Below are positions 37,954-51,387 of a DNA stretch of 64,000 bases, piece after piece (the stretch's first letter is position 1; each line of letters begins with the position of its first letter). The stretch is from the NCBI GenBank assembly GCA_902624195.1, contig CACNWV010000001.1:56783-120782 (forward strand), given 5' to 3'. The DNA comes from an uncultured Pelagibacteraceae bacterium (GTDB lineage: Bacteria; Pseudomonadota; Alphaproteobacteria; Pelagibacterales; Pelagibacteraceae). Position numbers and translations under genes: made by a program. Under the pieces are notes generated by a model. It saw only the letters and a program-made list of their open reading frames with translations, made no database searches and was not told the origin of the DNA.

Positions 37954-39482
37954 ATGACAATTAATCCATCAGAAGTAACCAAATTATTGAAAGATCAAAT
38001 CAAAAACTTTGGAGAGAAAGCTGAAATTTCAGAGATCGGTAAAGTTTTATCAGTTGGTGACGGAATTGCTCGTGTTTTTGGTCTAGACAATGTTCAGGCC
38101 GGAGAAATGGTAGAATTTGAAGATGGATCCAAAGGAATGGCGCTGAATCTTGAGAATGACAATGTTGGTGTTGTGATATTTGGTGATGATAGAAACATAA
38201 AAGAGGGAGATACTATTAAAAGAACTAATGCGATCGTAGACGTACCGGTAGGCAAAGAACTTTTAGGGAGAGTAGTTGATGGGTTAGGAAATCCGATCGA
38301 TGGAAAAGGATCTTTATCAGTGAAAAATAGAAAACGTGTTGAAGTTAAAGCTCCTGGAATTATCCCAAGACAATCTGTAAATGAACCAATGCAAACAGGT
38401 TTGAAATCGATTGACTCTCTAATTCCTATTGGGAGAGGTCAAAGAGAATTGATAATTGGTGACAGACAAACAGGAAAAACAGCTGTAGCGATAGACGCGA
38501 TTATTAATCAAAAAAAAATAAATGAGTCAAATGATGAAAAAAAGAGGTTATATTGTGTTTATGTAGCTATAGGACAAAAACGTTCAACAGTAGCACAAAT
38601 CACCAAAACCTTAGAAGAAGCTGGTGCACTTAAGTATACGACAATTGTTGCAGCTACCGCTTCAGACTCTGCCCCTCTCCAATTTTTAGCACCATATACC
38701 GGTTGTACCATCGGTGAGTATTTTAGAGATAATGGAATGCATGCTTTAATCGTATATGATGATTTATCGAAACAAGCTGTTGCTTACAGACAAATGTCTT
38801 TATTATTGAGAAGACCGCCAGGTAGAGAAGCGTACCCTGGAGATGTATTTTACTTACATAGCAGATTATTAGAGCGTGCCGCAAAATTAAACGATAAAAG
38901 CGGCGGAGGATCCTTAACAGCTTTGCCAATAATTGAGACCCAAGCAGGTGACGTCTCTGCATACATACCGACTAATGTAATTTCTATTACAGACGGACAA
39001 ATATTTTTAGAGACAGAATTATTTAACCAAGGGATAAGGCCAGCAGTTAACGTTGGATTGTCAGTTTCTAGAGTAGGCTCTGCAGCTCAAACAAAAGCTA
39101 TGAAAAAAGTTGCAGGCTCAATAAAATTAGAATTAGCTCAGTATAGAGAGATGGCTGCTTTTGCACAATTTGGCTCAGATTTAGACGCATCTACACAACA
39201 ATTATTAAACCGTGGTGCAAAATTGACTGAACTTTTAAAACAAGACCAGTACTCACCAATGACAGTGGCTGAACAAGTAATTTCAGTCTTTACAGGAGTA
39301 AAAGGTTACCTTGATGACGTGGATCTTAATAAAATTAAAAAATTTGAAATGGATGTGATCGACAAGGTCAAGTCAGAAAAACCTGAAATAATCGATAAGA
39401 TTCAATCATCTGGGAAACTTGAGGAAGACTTAGAAAAAACACTTATTCAAATAATTGAAGATTATAAAAAGGGAAGAAAATA

Positions 39483-39483
<1 letters not shown>
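37954..39483 (+). CDS. atpA: ATP synthase F1 alpha subunit
   Basis: Non-catalytic nucleotide-binding subunit of F1. P-loop '[13 protein letters not shown]' near residue 170, arginine-finger region '[18 protein letters not shown]' and '[30 protein letters not shown]'. 509 residues is standard. It begins one base after atpH and its stop overlaps atpG by one base. Confidence 0.99.
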
Positions 39484-41778
<2,295 letters not shown>

Positions 41779-41779
<1 letters not shown>

Positions 41780-42165
41780 TGTCTGAAAAATTTACAATTG
41801 AAATAATAGCTCCTGATAAAACTATTCTAAAGACAGATGCACATGAGGTTACAATCCCATCATTTGAGGGTGAAATGGGTATTTTGAAAGATCATATTCC
41901 CCTAATTACATTTCTAAGACCCGGGTTAATTAAAATATTCAATGAAGTAGAAACAACTTATTTTATTGAGGAGGGAACAGTTGAATTTTCTGATAACAAA
42001 CTACTGATACTAACTTCAACAGCAATCGACTTATCAAAAATAGATAAAAAATTTATGGAGGCGCTTATTAATAAATCTGAAACAAAAATTTCTAAGAGCT
42101 CTATTTCGGATAAAGAAAGATATTTGCTAAACCATAAGATTGAAACTTTAAAAAGTATTAGTTGA
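41779..42165 (+). CDS. atpC: ATP synthase F1 epsilon subunit
   Basis: Rotor subunit and regulator of F1. The N-terminal beta-sandwich 'FTIEIIAPDKTILKTDAHEVTIPSFEGEMGILKDHIPLIT' is clear; the 128-residue length leaves a short helical C-terminal part, as in many alphaproteobacteria. The 3' end overlaps the convergent rppH gene by eight bases, leaving no terminator space. Confidence 0.96.
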
Positions 42166-42628
42166 TAAATTTTTTTATTTCTTTTACTAATTTTTTGTAT
42201 AATTCTTTTTTAAAGCTCACAATGACTTCTGGCAATTTGTCGTAATCAATCCATTTCCATTCTATAAATTCTGGCTGACTAGTATTCAAATTTATTTCAT
42301 CATCGTTTCCTAAAAACTTTACAATAAACCATTTTTGTTTTTGACCTCTAAATTTACCTTTCCATATTATCCCAACTAAATTTGTTGGAAGTTCGTATTC
42401 AAATAGTCCCTCTATTTCACCAAGTATTCTAATGTTTTTAATGCTTGTTTCTTCCTTTAACTCCCTTTTGGCAGCCGAAAGATAATCTTCTTTAACATCA
42501 ACTCCACCTTGAGGCATTTGCCAATTATTTACAGGGTTGTCCTTTCTCTTTCCTACAAAAACTTTATTTTCGTTATTTAAAACAATTATACCAACGCCCT
42601 GACGCATAGGCAGTTTTTTTGCATTCAT
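42158..42628 (-). CDS. rppH: RNA pyrophosphohydrolase (Nudix)
   Basis: Nudix hydrolase removing pyrophosphate from 5' ends of RNA, and possibly hydrolysing diadenosine polyphosphates. The opening 'LPMRQGVGIIVLNNENKVFVGKR' and the Nudix box 'GGVDVKEDYLSAAKRELKEETSI' identify the RppH group. 156 residues is typical. It is the last gene of the minus-strand rplU-rppH run and lies three bases after ctpA, an order I recall for alphaproteobacteria (ctpA-rppH). Confidence 0.95.
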   Translation of the reverse strand: MNAKKLPMRQGVGIIVLNNENKVFVGKRKDNPVNNWQMPQGGVDVKEDYLSAAKRELKEETSIKNIRILGEIEGLFEYELPTNLVGIIWKGKFRGQKQKWFIVKFLGNDDEINLNTSQPEFIEWKWIDYDKLPEVIVSFKKELYKKLVKEIKKFIN

Positions 42629-42631
42629 ACC

Positions 42632-43765
42632 CTAAGAGTTAAATAGTTTAATGGCATAATTCAATTGATTATCTTTTTCAGAGTTAATTTGAAAATCCTC
42701 TCCCTCTTCATCAACAATTATGTCAGGTGTAACGCCTACTTCAGAAATTGATTTACCTGATGGCAGATAATATTTTGAAATAGTCAGTCTCATACCACCA
42801 CCATTATTTAAAGGTATAATTGACTGGACTGACCCTTTACCATAAGAATTAGCACCCAAGATAACTGCTCTTTTGTGATCTTTTAAAGCACCAGCAAATA
42901 TTTCAGACGCAGAGGCAGAGCCATTATTAATTAGAACTACGATAGGTTTTCCTTTTATTTCATCACCTTGTCTCGCAAAAAATTTTCTTGTCTCGGAAAT
43001 TTTTCTACCTTTAGTCGATACTATTTCACCATCGTCTAAAAAAAAATCAGTTATATTTATTGCTTGAGTTAATAATCCTCCGGGATTATTTCTTAAGTCT
43101 AAAACATACCCTTTGATTTTTTCTATTTTCTCAAATTTTCTTATGGATTTTAAAAATTGTTCATCACTATTTTCATTAAACGATTTTAATCTTATGTAAC
43201 CAAGATTTTCTTCTCCAATAATTCTTGAGCTTACCGACTGAACTTGAATAATTTCTCTAATAATTTCGAATTCTAAAGGTTTTTTTATATTTTTTCTTCT
43301 TATAGTTAAGTTAACAGGAGATCCAACTGGGCCTCTCATTAATTTGACAGCTTCTAAAAGAGATTTTCCTTGAACTTGCTCTTTACCAATTTTTACTATG
43401 TAATCTCCTGACTTAATACCAGCTTTTGCAGCAGGTGTATCATCAATTGGCGAGATAACTTTTACTACACCGGCTTCCATTCCAATTTCAATTCCCAAAC
43501 CTCCAAACTCACCCCGCGTATCTGTTTGCATTTCTTTAAAAAGTTCTGGGCTCATATAAGCTGAATAGGGGTCTAGAGATTGTAGAACACCATTTATTGC
43601 AGCCTCTATCATTTCGGCTTGATCTACATCGTCGACATATTCTTTTTTAACATTCTCAAGCACATCACCAAATAAATCAATTTTTTCGTAAAGATCATTT
43701 TTTGAGTAAGCAGTTGATGAAAAAAAATTCAGTGCAAAAAAAAGTATTAACAAAAAATTCTTCAT
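42632..43765 (-). CDS. ctpA: Carboxy-terminal processing protease CtpA (S41)
   Basis: Periplasmic serine protease of the tail-specific S41 family. Signal peptide at residues 1-20 ('FLLILFFALNFFSSTAYS'), a PDZ domain around 'GGLGIEIGMEAGVVKVISPIDDTPAAKAGIKSGDYIVKI', catalytic Ser in 'NNGSASASEIFAGAL' and catalytic Lys in 'SYGKGSVQS'. The 377-residue length is slightly short compared with many CtpA (about 400-450), with little C-terminal extension. It overlaps rsfS by four bases. Confidence 0.96.
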   Translation of the reverse strand: MKNFLLILFFALNFFSSTAYSKNDLYEKIDLFGDVLENVKKEYVDDVDQAEMIEAAINGVLQSLDPYSAYMSPELFKEMQTDTRGEFGGLGIEIGMEAGVVKVISPIDDTPAAKAGIKSGDYIVKIGKEQVQGKSLLEAVKLMRGPVGSPVNLTIRRKNIKKPLEFEIIREIIQVQSVSSRIIGEENLGYIRLKSFNENSDEQFLKSIRKFEKIEKIKGYVLDLRNNPGGLLTQAINITDFFLDDGEIVSTKGRKISETRKFFARQGDEIKGKPIVVLINNGSASASEIFAGALKDHKRAVILGANSYGKGSVQSIIPLNNGGGMRLTISKYYLPSGKSISEVGVTPDIIVDEEGEDFQINSEKDNQLNYAIKLFNS

Positions 43766-44109
43766 ATCATAGCTTTTTCTTTAGGTATTTCCTCTGACCA
43801 CATTTTTTCAAGATCATAAAACTCTCTTTTCTCGGGATGGAATATATGCACTATAATATCATGAGTATCAACTAACTTCCATTCCTTACTATCTTTTCCT
43901 TCAATTCGACAATTTTGTAATCCAATTTTTTTTAATTCACTTACAAGTATTTCAGATAAAGACTGTAAGTGTCTTGAGGACGTTCCAGAGGCTATTATCA
44001 TATAGTCGGCAATGTAAGATTTATTTTTAAGATTAATTGCTATTATATTTTGAGCTTTATTATTGTCTAAAATCCTCTCGATATTTTTTTTAATTTCCAA
44101 AATTTGCAT
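43762..44109 (-). CDS. rsfS: Ribosomal silencing factor RsfS
   Basis: Binds ribosomal protein L14 and blocks 30S-50S joining when nutrients are short. 'KAQNIIAINLKNKSYIADYMIIASGTSSRHLQSLSEIL' and 'WKLVDTHDIIVHIFHPEKREFYDLEKMW' are the family hallmarks. 115 residues is normal. It shares a base with the nadD stop; nadD-rsfS adjacency is common. Confidence 0.96.
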   Translation of the reverse strand: MQILEIKKNIERILDNNKAQNIIAINLKNKSYIADYMIIASGTSSRHLQSLSEILVSELKKIGLQNCRIEGKDSKEWKLVDTHDIIVHIFHPEKREFYDLEKMWSEEIPKEKAMI

Positions 44110-44648
44110 TAACTAGATTTGCCCATTTTTTTTCTTATGATTGTGGAGGAAATTTCTATAGGTTTATTTTTTATAAAAGTAAGATTATTTTTTTTTAAAT
44201 ATTTTAACACAATAAATTCTTTATTCTTTTTATCATATCCTTTACGAGAAAAAACAATTAATTTTGTTAATTTTACTATTTTTTTCCAACTTTTCCATCT
44301 ATGAAATTCATTAAGAATATCTGAACCAATTATGAAATAAAGATTTGATGATTTTTTTCTGTAAATGTATTTAACCGCATCTATAGATCGAGATGATTTA
44401 ATTATATCGTCTAAATACAAAACTTGAATTTTATTATTTTTTTTTACAATTTTTTTTGCTACCTGTAATCTTCTCTTTAATGAAAAAAAAGGTTTTTTTT
44501 TAAAAGGATTCTTTTTTGTTATTACCCAATATATCTTTCGAAGCTTTTCTTTTTTGATGGCTATTTTAGAGATTGCCAAATGACCAGCATGGGCTGGATC
44601 AAAGCTACCACCTAAAATACCAATTTTATTATTTTGATATTCTCCCAT
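44109..44648 (-). CDS. nadD: Nicotinate-nucleotide adenylyltransferase
   Basis: NAD biosynthesis enzyme joining nicotinate mononucleotide to AMP. Nucleotidyltransferase motifs 'GILGGSFDPAHAGHL' at residues 9-23 and 'ISSTIIRKKM' at the C terminus are intact. 179 residues, slightly short. Strongly Lys-rich. It follows proA by three bases. Confidence 0.95.
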   Translation of the reverse strand: MGEYQNNKIGILGGSFDPAHAGHLAISKIAIKKEKLRKIYWVITKKNPFKKKPFFSLKRRLQVAKKIVKKNNKIQVLYLDDIIKSSRSIDAVKYIYRKKSSNLYFIIGSDILNEFHRWKSWKKIVKLTKLIVFSRKGYDKKNKEFIVLKYLKKNNLTFIKNKPIEISSTIIRKKMGKSS

Positions 44649-44651
44649 TTA

Positions 44652-45893
44652 CTAAGGTCTAATTATCCCTTTTCCTGAAACAACATATTTATAAGATGTT
44701 AACTGATTAATCCCTACAGGGCCTCTTGGTGGAAGTTTATTTGTTGATATACCAATTTCACCACCAAATCCAAACTCACCTCCATCAGCAAATTGGGTTG
44801 AAACATTATGCATTGCAATTGAGCTGTTAACGCCATTTAGAAAAATCTTAACATTTTTTTTGCTATTAGCAACAATACTATCGGTATGCATTGTTCCATA
44901 TTTCAAAATATGTTCGACCGCGCTATATACATTTTTAACTGCCTTGATGGAAATAATTGCATCCAGATATTCCGTTTTCCAATCTTTTTCTGAGGCAGAT
45001 TTTAATTTTCCTTTGAAAAGTTTGTTAACTTTTTTATCAGCTCTAACTTCACAGCCTGAATTTAAAAGAGCATTTATTATTTCTTTAGCATGTGAATTTA
45101 AAGCTTTTTCTTCAATCAGGAGAGTTTCAACTGCCCCACAAATACTTGTCCTTCTCATTTTTGCATTAATAATTAAATCTTTTGCCATTTTAATATTTGC
45201 AGTTTTATCAACATAAATGTGGCACAATCCCTCAAGATGGCCAATTACGTGCACATTAGAAAATTTTTGTACTTTCTCTACAAGTCCTTTCCCTCCTCTT
45301 GGCACAATTACATCGATATAAGCACTCATTTTCGATAAAAGTTGATCTACTATTTTTCTATTTTTACTTTTAATGAATTGCACACAGTTTTGATTTAAAT
45401 TGTTGTGTCTTAAATTATCTCTGAATAAATTAGCAAGTAATCTGTTTGAATTAAAAGCTTCTGACCCACCTCTTAAAATACAACAATTGCCTGATTTTAA
45501 ACATAACGCTGCAACATCAGCGGTTACATTAGGTCTGCTCTCATATATTACACCAATAACACCAATTGGAGTTGATACTTTTTTAATTGCCAAATTATTT
45601 GGTCTACGCCATGTGTCTAAAACTCTTCCTATCGGATCTTTAAATTTTGCTATTTCATTTATCGAATATCTAATACCCTCAATTCTATTTTTATTTAAAA
45701 TAAGTCTGTCAACTAAATGTTTTCTTTTAACATTTTTAACATCTTTTAAATTTTCCCTGATAATTTTATTAGTATTTTTTAAAAGCGATTGATTATAATT
45801 TTCTAAAACTTTTTTTATTTTTTTATGTTTCACCTCTTTTAAATCTTCAAAGGCTTTTCTTGCTTTCTTTCCTATAGATTCTAAATAATTCAT
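44652..45893 (-). CDS. proA: Gamma-glutamyl phosphate reductase
   Basis: Second step of proline biosynthesis, reducing glutamyl-5-phosphate. 'KKVSTPIGVIGVIYESRPNVTADVAALCLKSGN' and the catalytic cysteine in 'MRRTSICGAVETLLIE' are visible. 413 residues is normal. It abuts proB directly. Confidence 0.97.
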   Translation of the reverse strand: MNYLESIGKKARKAFEDLKEVKHKKIKKVLENYNQSLLKNTNKIIRENLKDVKNVKRKHLVDRLILNKNRIEGIRYSINEIAKFKDPIGRVLDTWRRPNNLAIKKVSTPIGVIGVIYESRPNVTADVAALCLKSGNCCILRGGSEAFNSNRLLANLFRDNLRHNNLNQNCVQFIKSKNRKIVDQLLSKMSAYIDVIVPRGGKGLVEKVQKFSNVHVIGHLEGLCHIYVDKTANIKMAKDLIINAKMRRTSICGAVETLLIEEKALNSHAKEIINALLNSGCEVRADKKVNKLFKGKLKSASEKDWKTEYLDAIISIKAVKNVYSAVEHILKYGTMHTDSIVANSKKNVKIFLNGVNSSIAMHNVSTQFADGGEFGFGGEIGISTNKLPPRGPVGINQLTSYKYVVSGKGIIRP

Positions 45894-47988
<2,095 letters not shown>

Positions 47989-47998
47989 TTATATAGAT

Positions 47999-48253
47999 TT
48001 AATTGGGAATTACAGAAACAAAAGTTCTGTTTAGCTTTGATTTTTTGAACTTTACTTTTCCTTTGATTAAAGAAAAAATTGAGTGGTCTTTGCCCATACC
48101 AACGTTATCACCAGGGTGTATTTTGGTTCCCCTTTGTCTTACAATTATATTTCCAGGAATGACTAATTGATCACCATATCTTTTAACACCAAGACGCCTG
48201 CCTTTACTATCTCGGCCGTTTTTTGATGAGCCACCTGCTTTTTTTGTTGCCAT
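47999..48253 (-). CDS. rpmA: Ribosomal protein L27
   Basis: Large-subunit protein whose N terminus reaches the peptidyl-transferase centre. '[48 protein letters not shown]' is canonical and lacks the cleavable N-terminal extension of Firmicutes. 84 residues. It is separated from obgE by 40 bases with no clear terminator. Confidence 0.98.
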   Translation of the reverse strand: MATKKAGGSSKNGRDSKGRRLGVKRYGDQLVIPGNIIVRQRGTKIHPGDNVGMGKDHSIFSLIKGKVKFKKSKLNRTFVSVIPN

Positions 48254-48261
48254 TTAATTAT

Positions 48262-48669
48262 CTATTTTTTTACTTCTTTTTTTACAACTTTTTTATCTTC
48301 TTTAACAGCTTTCTTTTTCTCAGTAATTTTTGCTTCGTCTATAACTTTACCACCCTTAGCTAAAATTTTTGTAATTTGTATCTTTGAGTGACGTTGTCTA
48401 TGACCATTTTTTTTTCTTGAATGTTTTCTTCTTCTTTTATGAAAAACTAAAATAGTTCTATCTTTCACATTATCTAATAATTTTGCTTCTACGGTTGCAC
48501 CTTCTACACTAGGGCTTCCAATCTCAGTACTTTTACTATCGTTTAAAAGCAATACATTTTTAAATTTTATAGTTTCACCTACTTTAGCGTTTAGTTTTTC
48601 AATTTCTAAAATTTTACTTGCGGACACTTTGTATTGTTTTCCGCCTGTTTCTATTATTGCAAATGACAT
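48262..48669 (-). CDS. rplU: Ribosomal protein L21 with Lys-rich tail
   Basis: Large-subunit protein L21. The core ('MSFAIIETGGKQYKVSASKILEIEKL...KILVFHKRRRKHSRKKNGHRQRHSKIQITKI') is normal up to about residue 105. About 30 extra residues follow, mostly Lys/Glu/Val ('KKKAVKEDKKVVKKEVKK'). First gene of a nine-gene minus-strand run behind a strong promoter. Confidence 0.97.
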   Translation of the reverse strand: MSFAIIETGGKQYKVSASKILEIEKLNAKVGETIKFKNVLLLNDSKSTEIGSPSVEGATVEAKLLDNVKDRTILVFHKRRRKHSRKKNGHRQRHSKIQITKILAKGGKVIDEAKITEKKKAVKEDKKVVKKEVKK

Positions 48670-48695
48670 AAATTTTTTTTTTTAAGTTTTCAGGC

Positions 48696-48723
48696 AATAT
48701 AGCCTTAAGCGCTAGCAAGTCAA
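48696..48723 (-). promoter_or_regulatory. Sigma70-like promoter of the rplU-rpmA-obgE-proBA-nadD-rsfS-ctpA-rppH run
   Basis: On the minus strand a -35 TTGACT (48723-48718) and a -10 TATATT (48701-48696) are 16 bases apart. It lies in the 65-base gap between the gloB stop and the rplU start, and the sequence between it and rplU is A/T-rich. It is the best-matching promoter I see in the window. Confidence 0.7.
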
Positions 48724-48734
48724 GATTATTGAGG

Positions 48735-49493
48735 TTAAAAAGAGTCCTTTAAATCTCGTAATTTTGAAAATATCTCTTCCTCGTGTGATACTTCAAGGTT
48801 TAGCGCTTTTTTAATACCTGGATCGTCACATCTTAGAAAAATATTTGTTTTAATTTCCTCACCTAAAGTAGTTGGTATAGTAGGTAAACCTTTTTTTAAT
48901 TTTTGCTCGATATCACTGGCCTTTTTCTTAAGTGCAATGTTATTTTTGTCATAACTTAAGCAAAAATTTAAATTAGATTTTGTATATTCATGTCCACAAT
49001 ATATCTGTGTATTTAGAGGAAGTGATTTGATCTTATTTAAAGATTTAAACATATCTCTGTGGGTACCTTCAAAAACTCTGCCACATCCTAATGAAAACAA
49101 AGTATCGCCAGTAAAAACTATTTTTTCATTATGAAAGTAAAAAACGATGTGACCCCTTGTATGGCCAGGTACAAAAATTGTTTCAAATTCTAAATTTCCA
49201 ATTTTATGCTTTTGATTATCTTTAAGAAAGACATCAATTCCTGGAATTCGGTCTTTATCTAATTCAAATCCAAAAATTTTAGAGTTATACTTTTTTTTTA
49301 ATTCTAAATTTCCATCAACATGATCTGCGTGATGATGAGTATTAAGAATAAAATCTAATTTTTTAAACTTTTTTATCGCTTCATCACATGCCTTAAACTC
49401 AGCAGGATCAACTATTGAAACAGTATTAGAATTTTTTTCATAAATTAAATAGCTATAGTTATCGCTCAAACATGGAATAATTTCTACTTTCAT
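48735..49493 (-). CDS. gloB: Hydroxyacylglutathione hydrolase (glyoxalase II)
   Basis: Metallo-beta-lactamase-fold enzyme hydrolysing S-lactoylglutathione in methylglyoxal detoxification. Metal ligands in 'NTHHHADHVDGN' (~residues 52-63), 'PGHTRGHIVFY' and 'GDTLFSLGCGRVFEGT', plus 'IYCGHEYTKSNLNF', define GloB rather than a general lactamase-fold protein. 252 residues. It follows metW by one base, so it is in the SAM-II-controlled operon. Confidence 0.94.
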   Translation of the reverse strand: MKVEIIPCLSDNYSYLIYEKNSNTVSIVDPAEFKACDEAIKKFKKLDFILNTHHHADHVDGNLELKKKYNSKIFGFELDKDRIPGIDVFLKDNQKHKIGNLEFETIFVPGHTRGHIVFYFHNEKIVFTGDTLFSLGCGRVFEGTHRDMFKSLNKIKSLPLNTQIYCGHEYTKSNLNFCLSYDKNNIALKKKASDIEQKLKKGLPTIPTTLGEEIKTNIFLRCDDPGIKKALNLEVSHEEEIFSKLRDLKDSF

Positions 49494-49494
49494 T

Positions 49495-50103
49495 TTAACC
49501 TATCAAAAAAATTCCAACCTTTGAAAAAAGATTTTTGATTTCTAAATTACTTTTTTTTATTAACGAAGTTTTATTTTCATTAACTCCAACAACTTTTTTA
49601 ATGATAATATTTTTTTCATCGCAAAAATTAAATAGATCTTTAATTGTGCACATGTGTAAATTAGGTGTATTATACCAAGTGTTTGGCAGTGTTTTAGTAA
49701 CCGGCATCTCACCAAAAAATAAAAGTTTGGTTCTTACTTTCCAATAACCAAAATTCGGAATTGAAATAATGACTGATTTTCCAATTCTTAAAAGATCTTT
49801 TAAAACTTTCTCTGGCTCATAAAATGCTTGAAGCGTCTGACTAAGTACAACGTAATCAAAAGATTGATTGGGAAATTGGTGTAATTCAGTTTCTGCATTA
49901 CCTTGTATAACGGGTAAGCCCTTGTAAATACATTCCTGAACATTATCCTGGTTGAGTTCTAGTCCACGTACTTCGATATTTTTTTCTTTTTTGAGAAGAT
50001 GCATTAAAGAACCGTCTCCGCAACCTATATCAAGAACTCTTGTATCATTAGGTAATAGATCTGCTATTACTTTAAATTCTTTTTTCATTTTTAAATTTTT
50101 CAT
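49495..50103 (-). CDS. metW: Methionine biosynthesis protein MetW
   Basis: Methyltransferase-fold partner of MetX in homoserine O-acetylation, found next to metX in proteobacteria. SAM-type fold motif 'VLDIGCGDGSLMHLL' and family text 'VLSQTLQAFYEPEKVLKDLLRIGKSVIISIPNFGYWKVR' are clear. The ORF track starts at 50115; MKNLKMKK at 50103 and MKKEFKV at 50088 are also possible and nearer other MetW N termini. All overlap the metX 3' end, implying translational coupling. Confidence 0.93.
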   Translation of the reverse strand: MKNLKMKKEFKVIADLLPNDTRVLDIGCGDGSLMHLLKKEKNIEVRGLELNQDNVQECIYKGLPVIQGNAETELHQFPNQSFDYVVLSQTLQAFYEPEKVLKDLLRIGKSVIISIPNFGYWKVRTKLLFFGEMPVTKTLPNTWYNTPNLHMCTIKDLFNFCDEKNIIIKKVVGVNENKTSLIKKSNLEIKNLFSKVGIFLIG

Positions 50104-51211
50104 ACATTGAGTCAATAAAACCTTTAAGTGTTTTTAAAAAATCAGGCTCATTAAGTAAAAAGGAGTCATGTCCTTTGTCTGTAATTATTTCAGAGTAAGA
50201 TACATCTGCACCTGAAGCATTTAATGCTATTACTATGTCTTTATTATCTTTCGTTGTGTAGAGCCAATCTGAAGAAAAAGATATAACTAAAAATTTTGTT
50301 TTTTGATCTTTAAATGCTTCAACTAAACCTCCCTTAAATTGTTTTGAAAGATCAAAATAATCCATTGCTCTAGTTATATATAGCACTGAGTTAGCATCGA
50401 ATCTTTCAACAAATGCATAACCCTGATGTCTCAAATAACTTTCAACTTGGAAATCAGCATTAAAACTAAACTCATAATCTGCTTTCTCTTGCAATTTCCT
50501 TCCAAATTTTTCCTGCATACCTTTTTCGGATAAATAGCTAATATGCCCTACCATTCTAGCAACCGCTAAGCCATTTTTAGGTTGCACATTTTTTAAAACA
50601 TATTTTCCATTATCCCATACAGGATCAGCCATAATGGCTTGACGAGCCAATTCGTTTAGAGCAATATTTTGAGCGCTATGGCTCGAGCTGCACGCTATCG
50701 GGACTGCTGAGAAAGCTTTATTCGGAAATGTTGCACAAAACTGTAAAAGTTGCATTCCCCCCATTGAACCTCCGGTCGCACATAAAAGTTTTTTAATTCC
50801 AAGATGTTCGAGTAAGGACTCCTGAGCTCTAACCATATCTTTAATTGTTATAACTGGAAAATCCAATCCGTAAGGTTTTTTTGTCTCTGGATTAATATCT
50901 TTAGGACCTAAAGAACCCATACATCCTCCGATCACATTTGCACAAATAATAAAATATTTATTTGTATCTATCGCTTTTCCGGGTCCTACTGCAGTTACCC
51001 ACCAACCTTCTTTATCAGTAATAGGATTAGTACCAGTCACGAACTGATCTCCAGTTAAAGCATGAAACACAAGTATCGCATTGTCTTTATTATCACTCAA
51101 TTTCCCGTAAGTCTCGTAAGCAAGTGGAAAATCTTTTATAGTTTTACCGCACTCTAGTTTAAGCGGTTTGATAACGTTTAATTTCTTAATATTCTCAAGT
51201 TTTATATTCAT
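50072..51211 (-). CDS. metX: Homoserine O-acetyltransferase
   Basis: Acetyl-CoA-dependent activation of homoserine for methionine synthesis by direct sulfhydrylation. Alpha/beta-hydrolase fold with nucleophile Ser in 'CATGGSMGGMQLLQF', Asp in 'SFSSDWLYTTK' and His in 'DKGHDSFLLNEP'. The ORF track begins at 51241, but those first ten codons are the attenuator hairpin and its T tract. The ATG at 51211, two bases after the T tract, gives 'MNIKLENIKKLNVIKPLKLECGK', the normal N terminus (379 residues). No Shine-Dalgarno sequence precedes either ATG at a good distance. Regulated by the SAM-II element upstream. Confidence 0.95.
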   Translation of the reverse strand: MNIKLENIKKLNVIKPLKLECGKTIKDFPLAYETYGKLSDNKDNAILVFHALTGDQFVTGTNPITDKEGWWVTAVGPGKAIDTNKYFIICANVIGGCMGSLGPKDINPETKKPYGLDFPVITIKDMVRAQESLLEHLGIKKLLCATGGSMGGMQLLQFCATFPNKAFSAVPIACSSSHSAQNIALNELARQAIMADPVWDNGKYVLKNVQPKNGLAVARMVGHISYLSEKGMQEKFGRKLQEKADYEFSFNADFQVESYLRHQGYAFVERFDANSVLYITRAMDYFDLSKQFKGGLVEAFKDQKTKFLVISFSSDWLYTTKDNKDIVIALNASGADVSYSEIITDKGHDSFLLNEPDFLKTLKGFIDSMYEKFKNEKRI

Positions 51212-51213
51212 CC

Positions 51214-51239
51214 AAAAAAAAAGCCCAGCTAAACTGGGC
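51214..51239 (-). terminator. Intrinsic terminator (attenuator) of the metX riboswitch
   Basis: On the minus strand GCCCAG-TTTAG-CTGGGC (51239-51223) is followed by nine T (51222-51214). It lies between the SAM-II aptamer and the metX start. Its loop and 3' arm contain TTTAGCT, complementary to AGCTAAA at the 3' end of the aptamer, giving a ready antiterminator. Confidence 0.88.
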
Positions 51240-51241
51240 AT

Positions 51242-51294
51242 CCCCTTTTTAGCTACATTTATTATGCGCTTGCAATATGGTTAAATCAGCGCGA
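51242..51294 (-). ncRNA. SAM-II riboswitch controlling metX
   Basis: On the minus strand the sequence runs TCGCGCTGATTTAACC, then ATATTGCAAGCGC, then AATAAATGTAGCTAAAAAGGGG. This matches the SAM-II aptamer (the metX-type element known from marine metagenomic sequence) nearly base for base: P1 is GCGCT/AGCGC, and the 3' AGCTAAAAAGGG strand forms the pseudoknot. SAM binding should switch off metX. The element is followed at once by a terminator hairpin, so control is probably at transcription. Confidence 0.94.
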
Positions 51295-51298
51295 TTAA

Positions 51299-51327
51299 TG
51301 TTTACTAAATCATCACAAACTTGTCAA
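51299..51327 (-). promoter_or_regulatory. Promoter of the metX-metW-gloB operon
   Basis: On the minus strand a perfect -35 TTGACA (51327-51322), a 17-base spacer and a weak -10 TAAACA (51304-51299). The predicted start is within a few bases of the SAM-II 5' end at 51294. Confidence 0.55.
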
Positions 51328-51387
51328 TTTTATATACGATAAAGAGCTATAGAAAAACTTAAACAATTTAGATAATACATTGAATAA

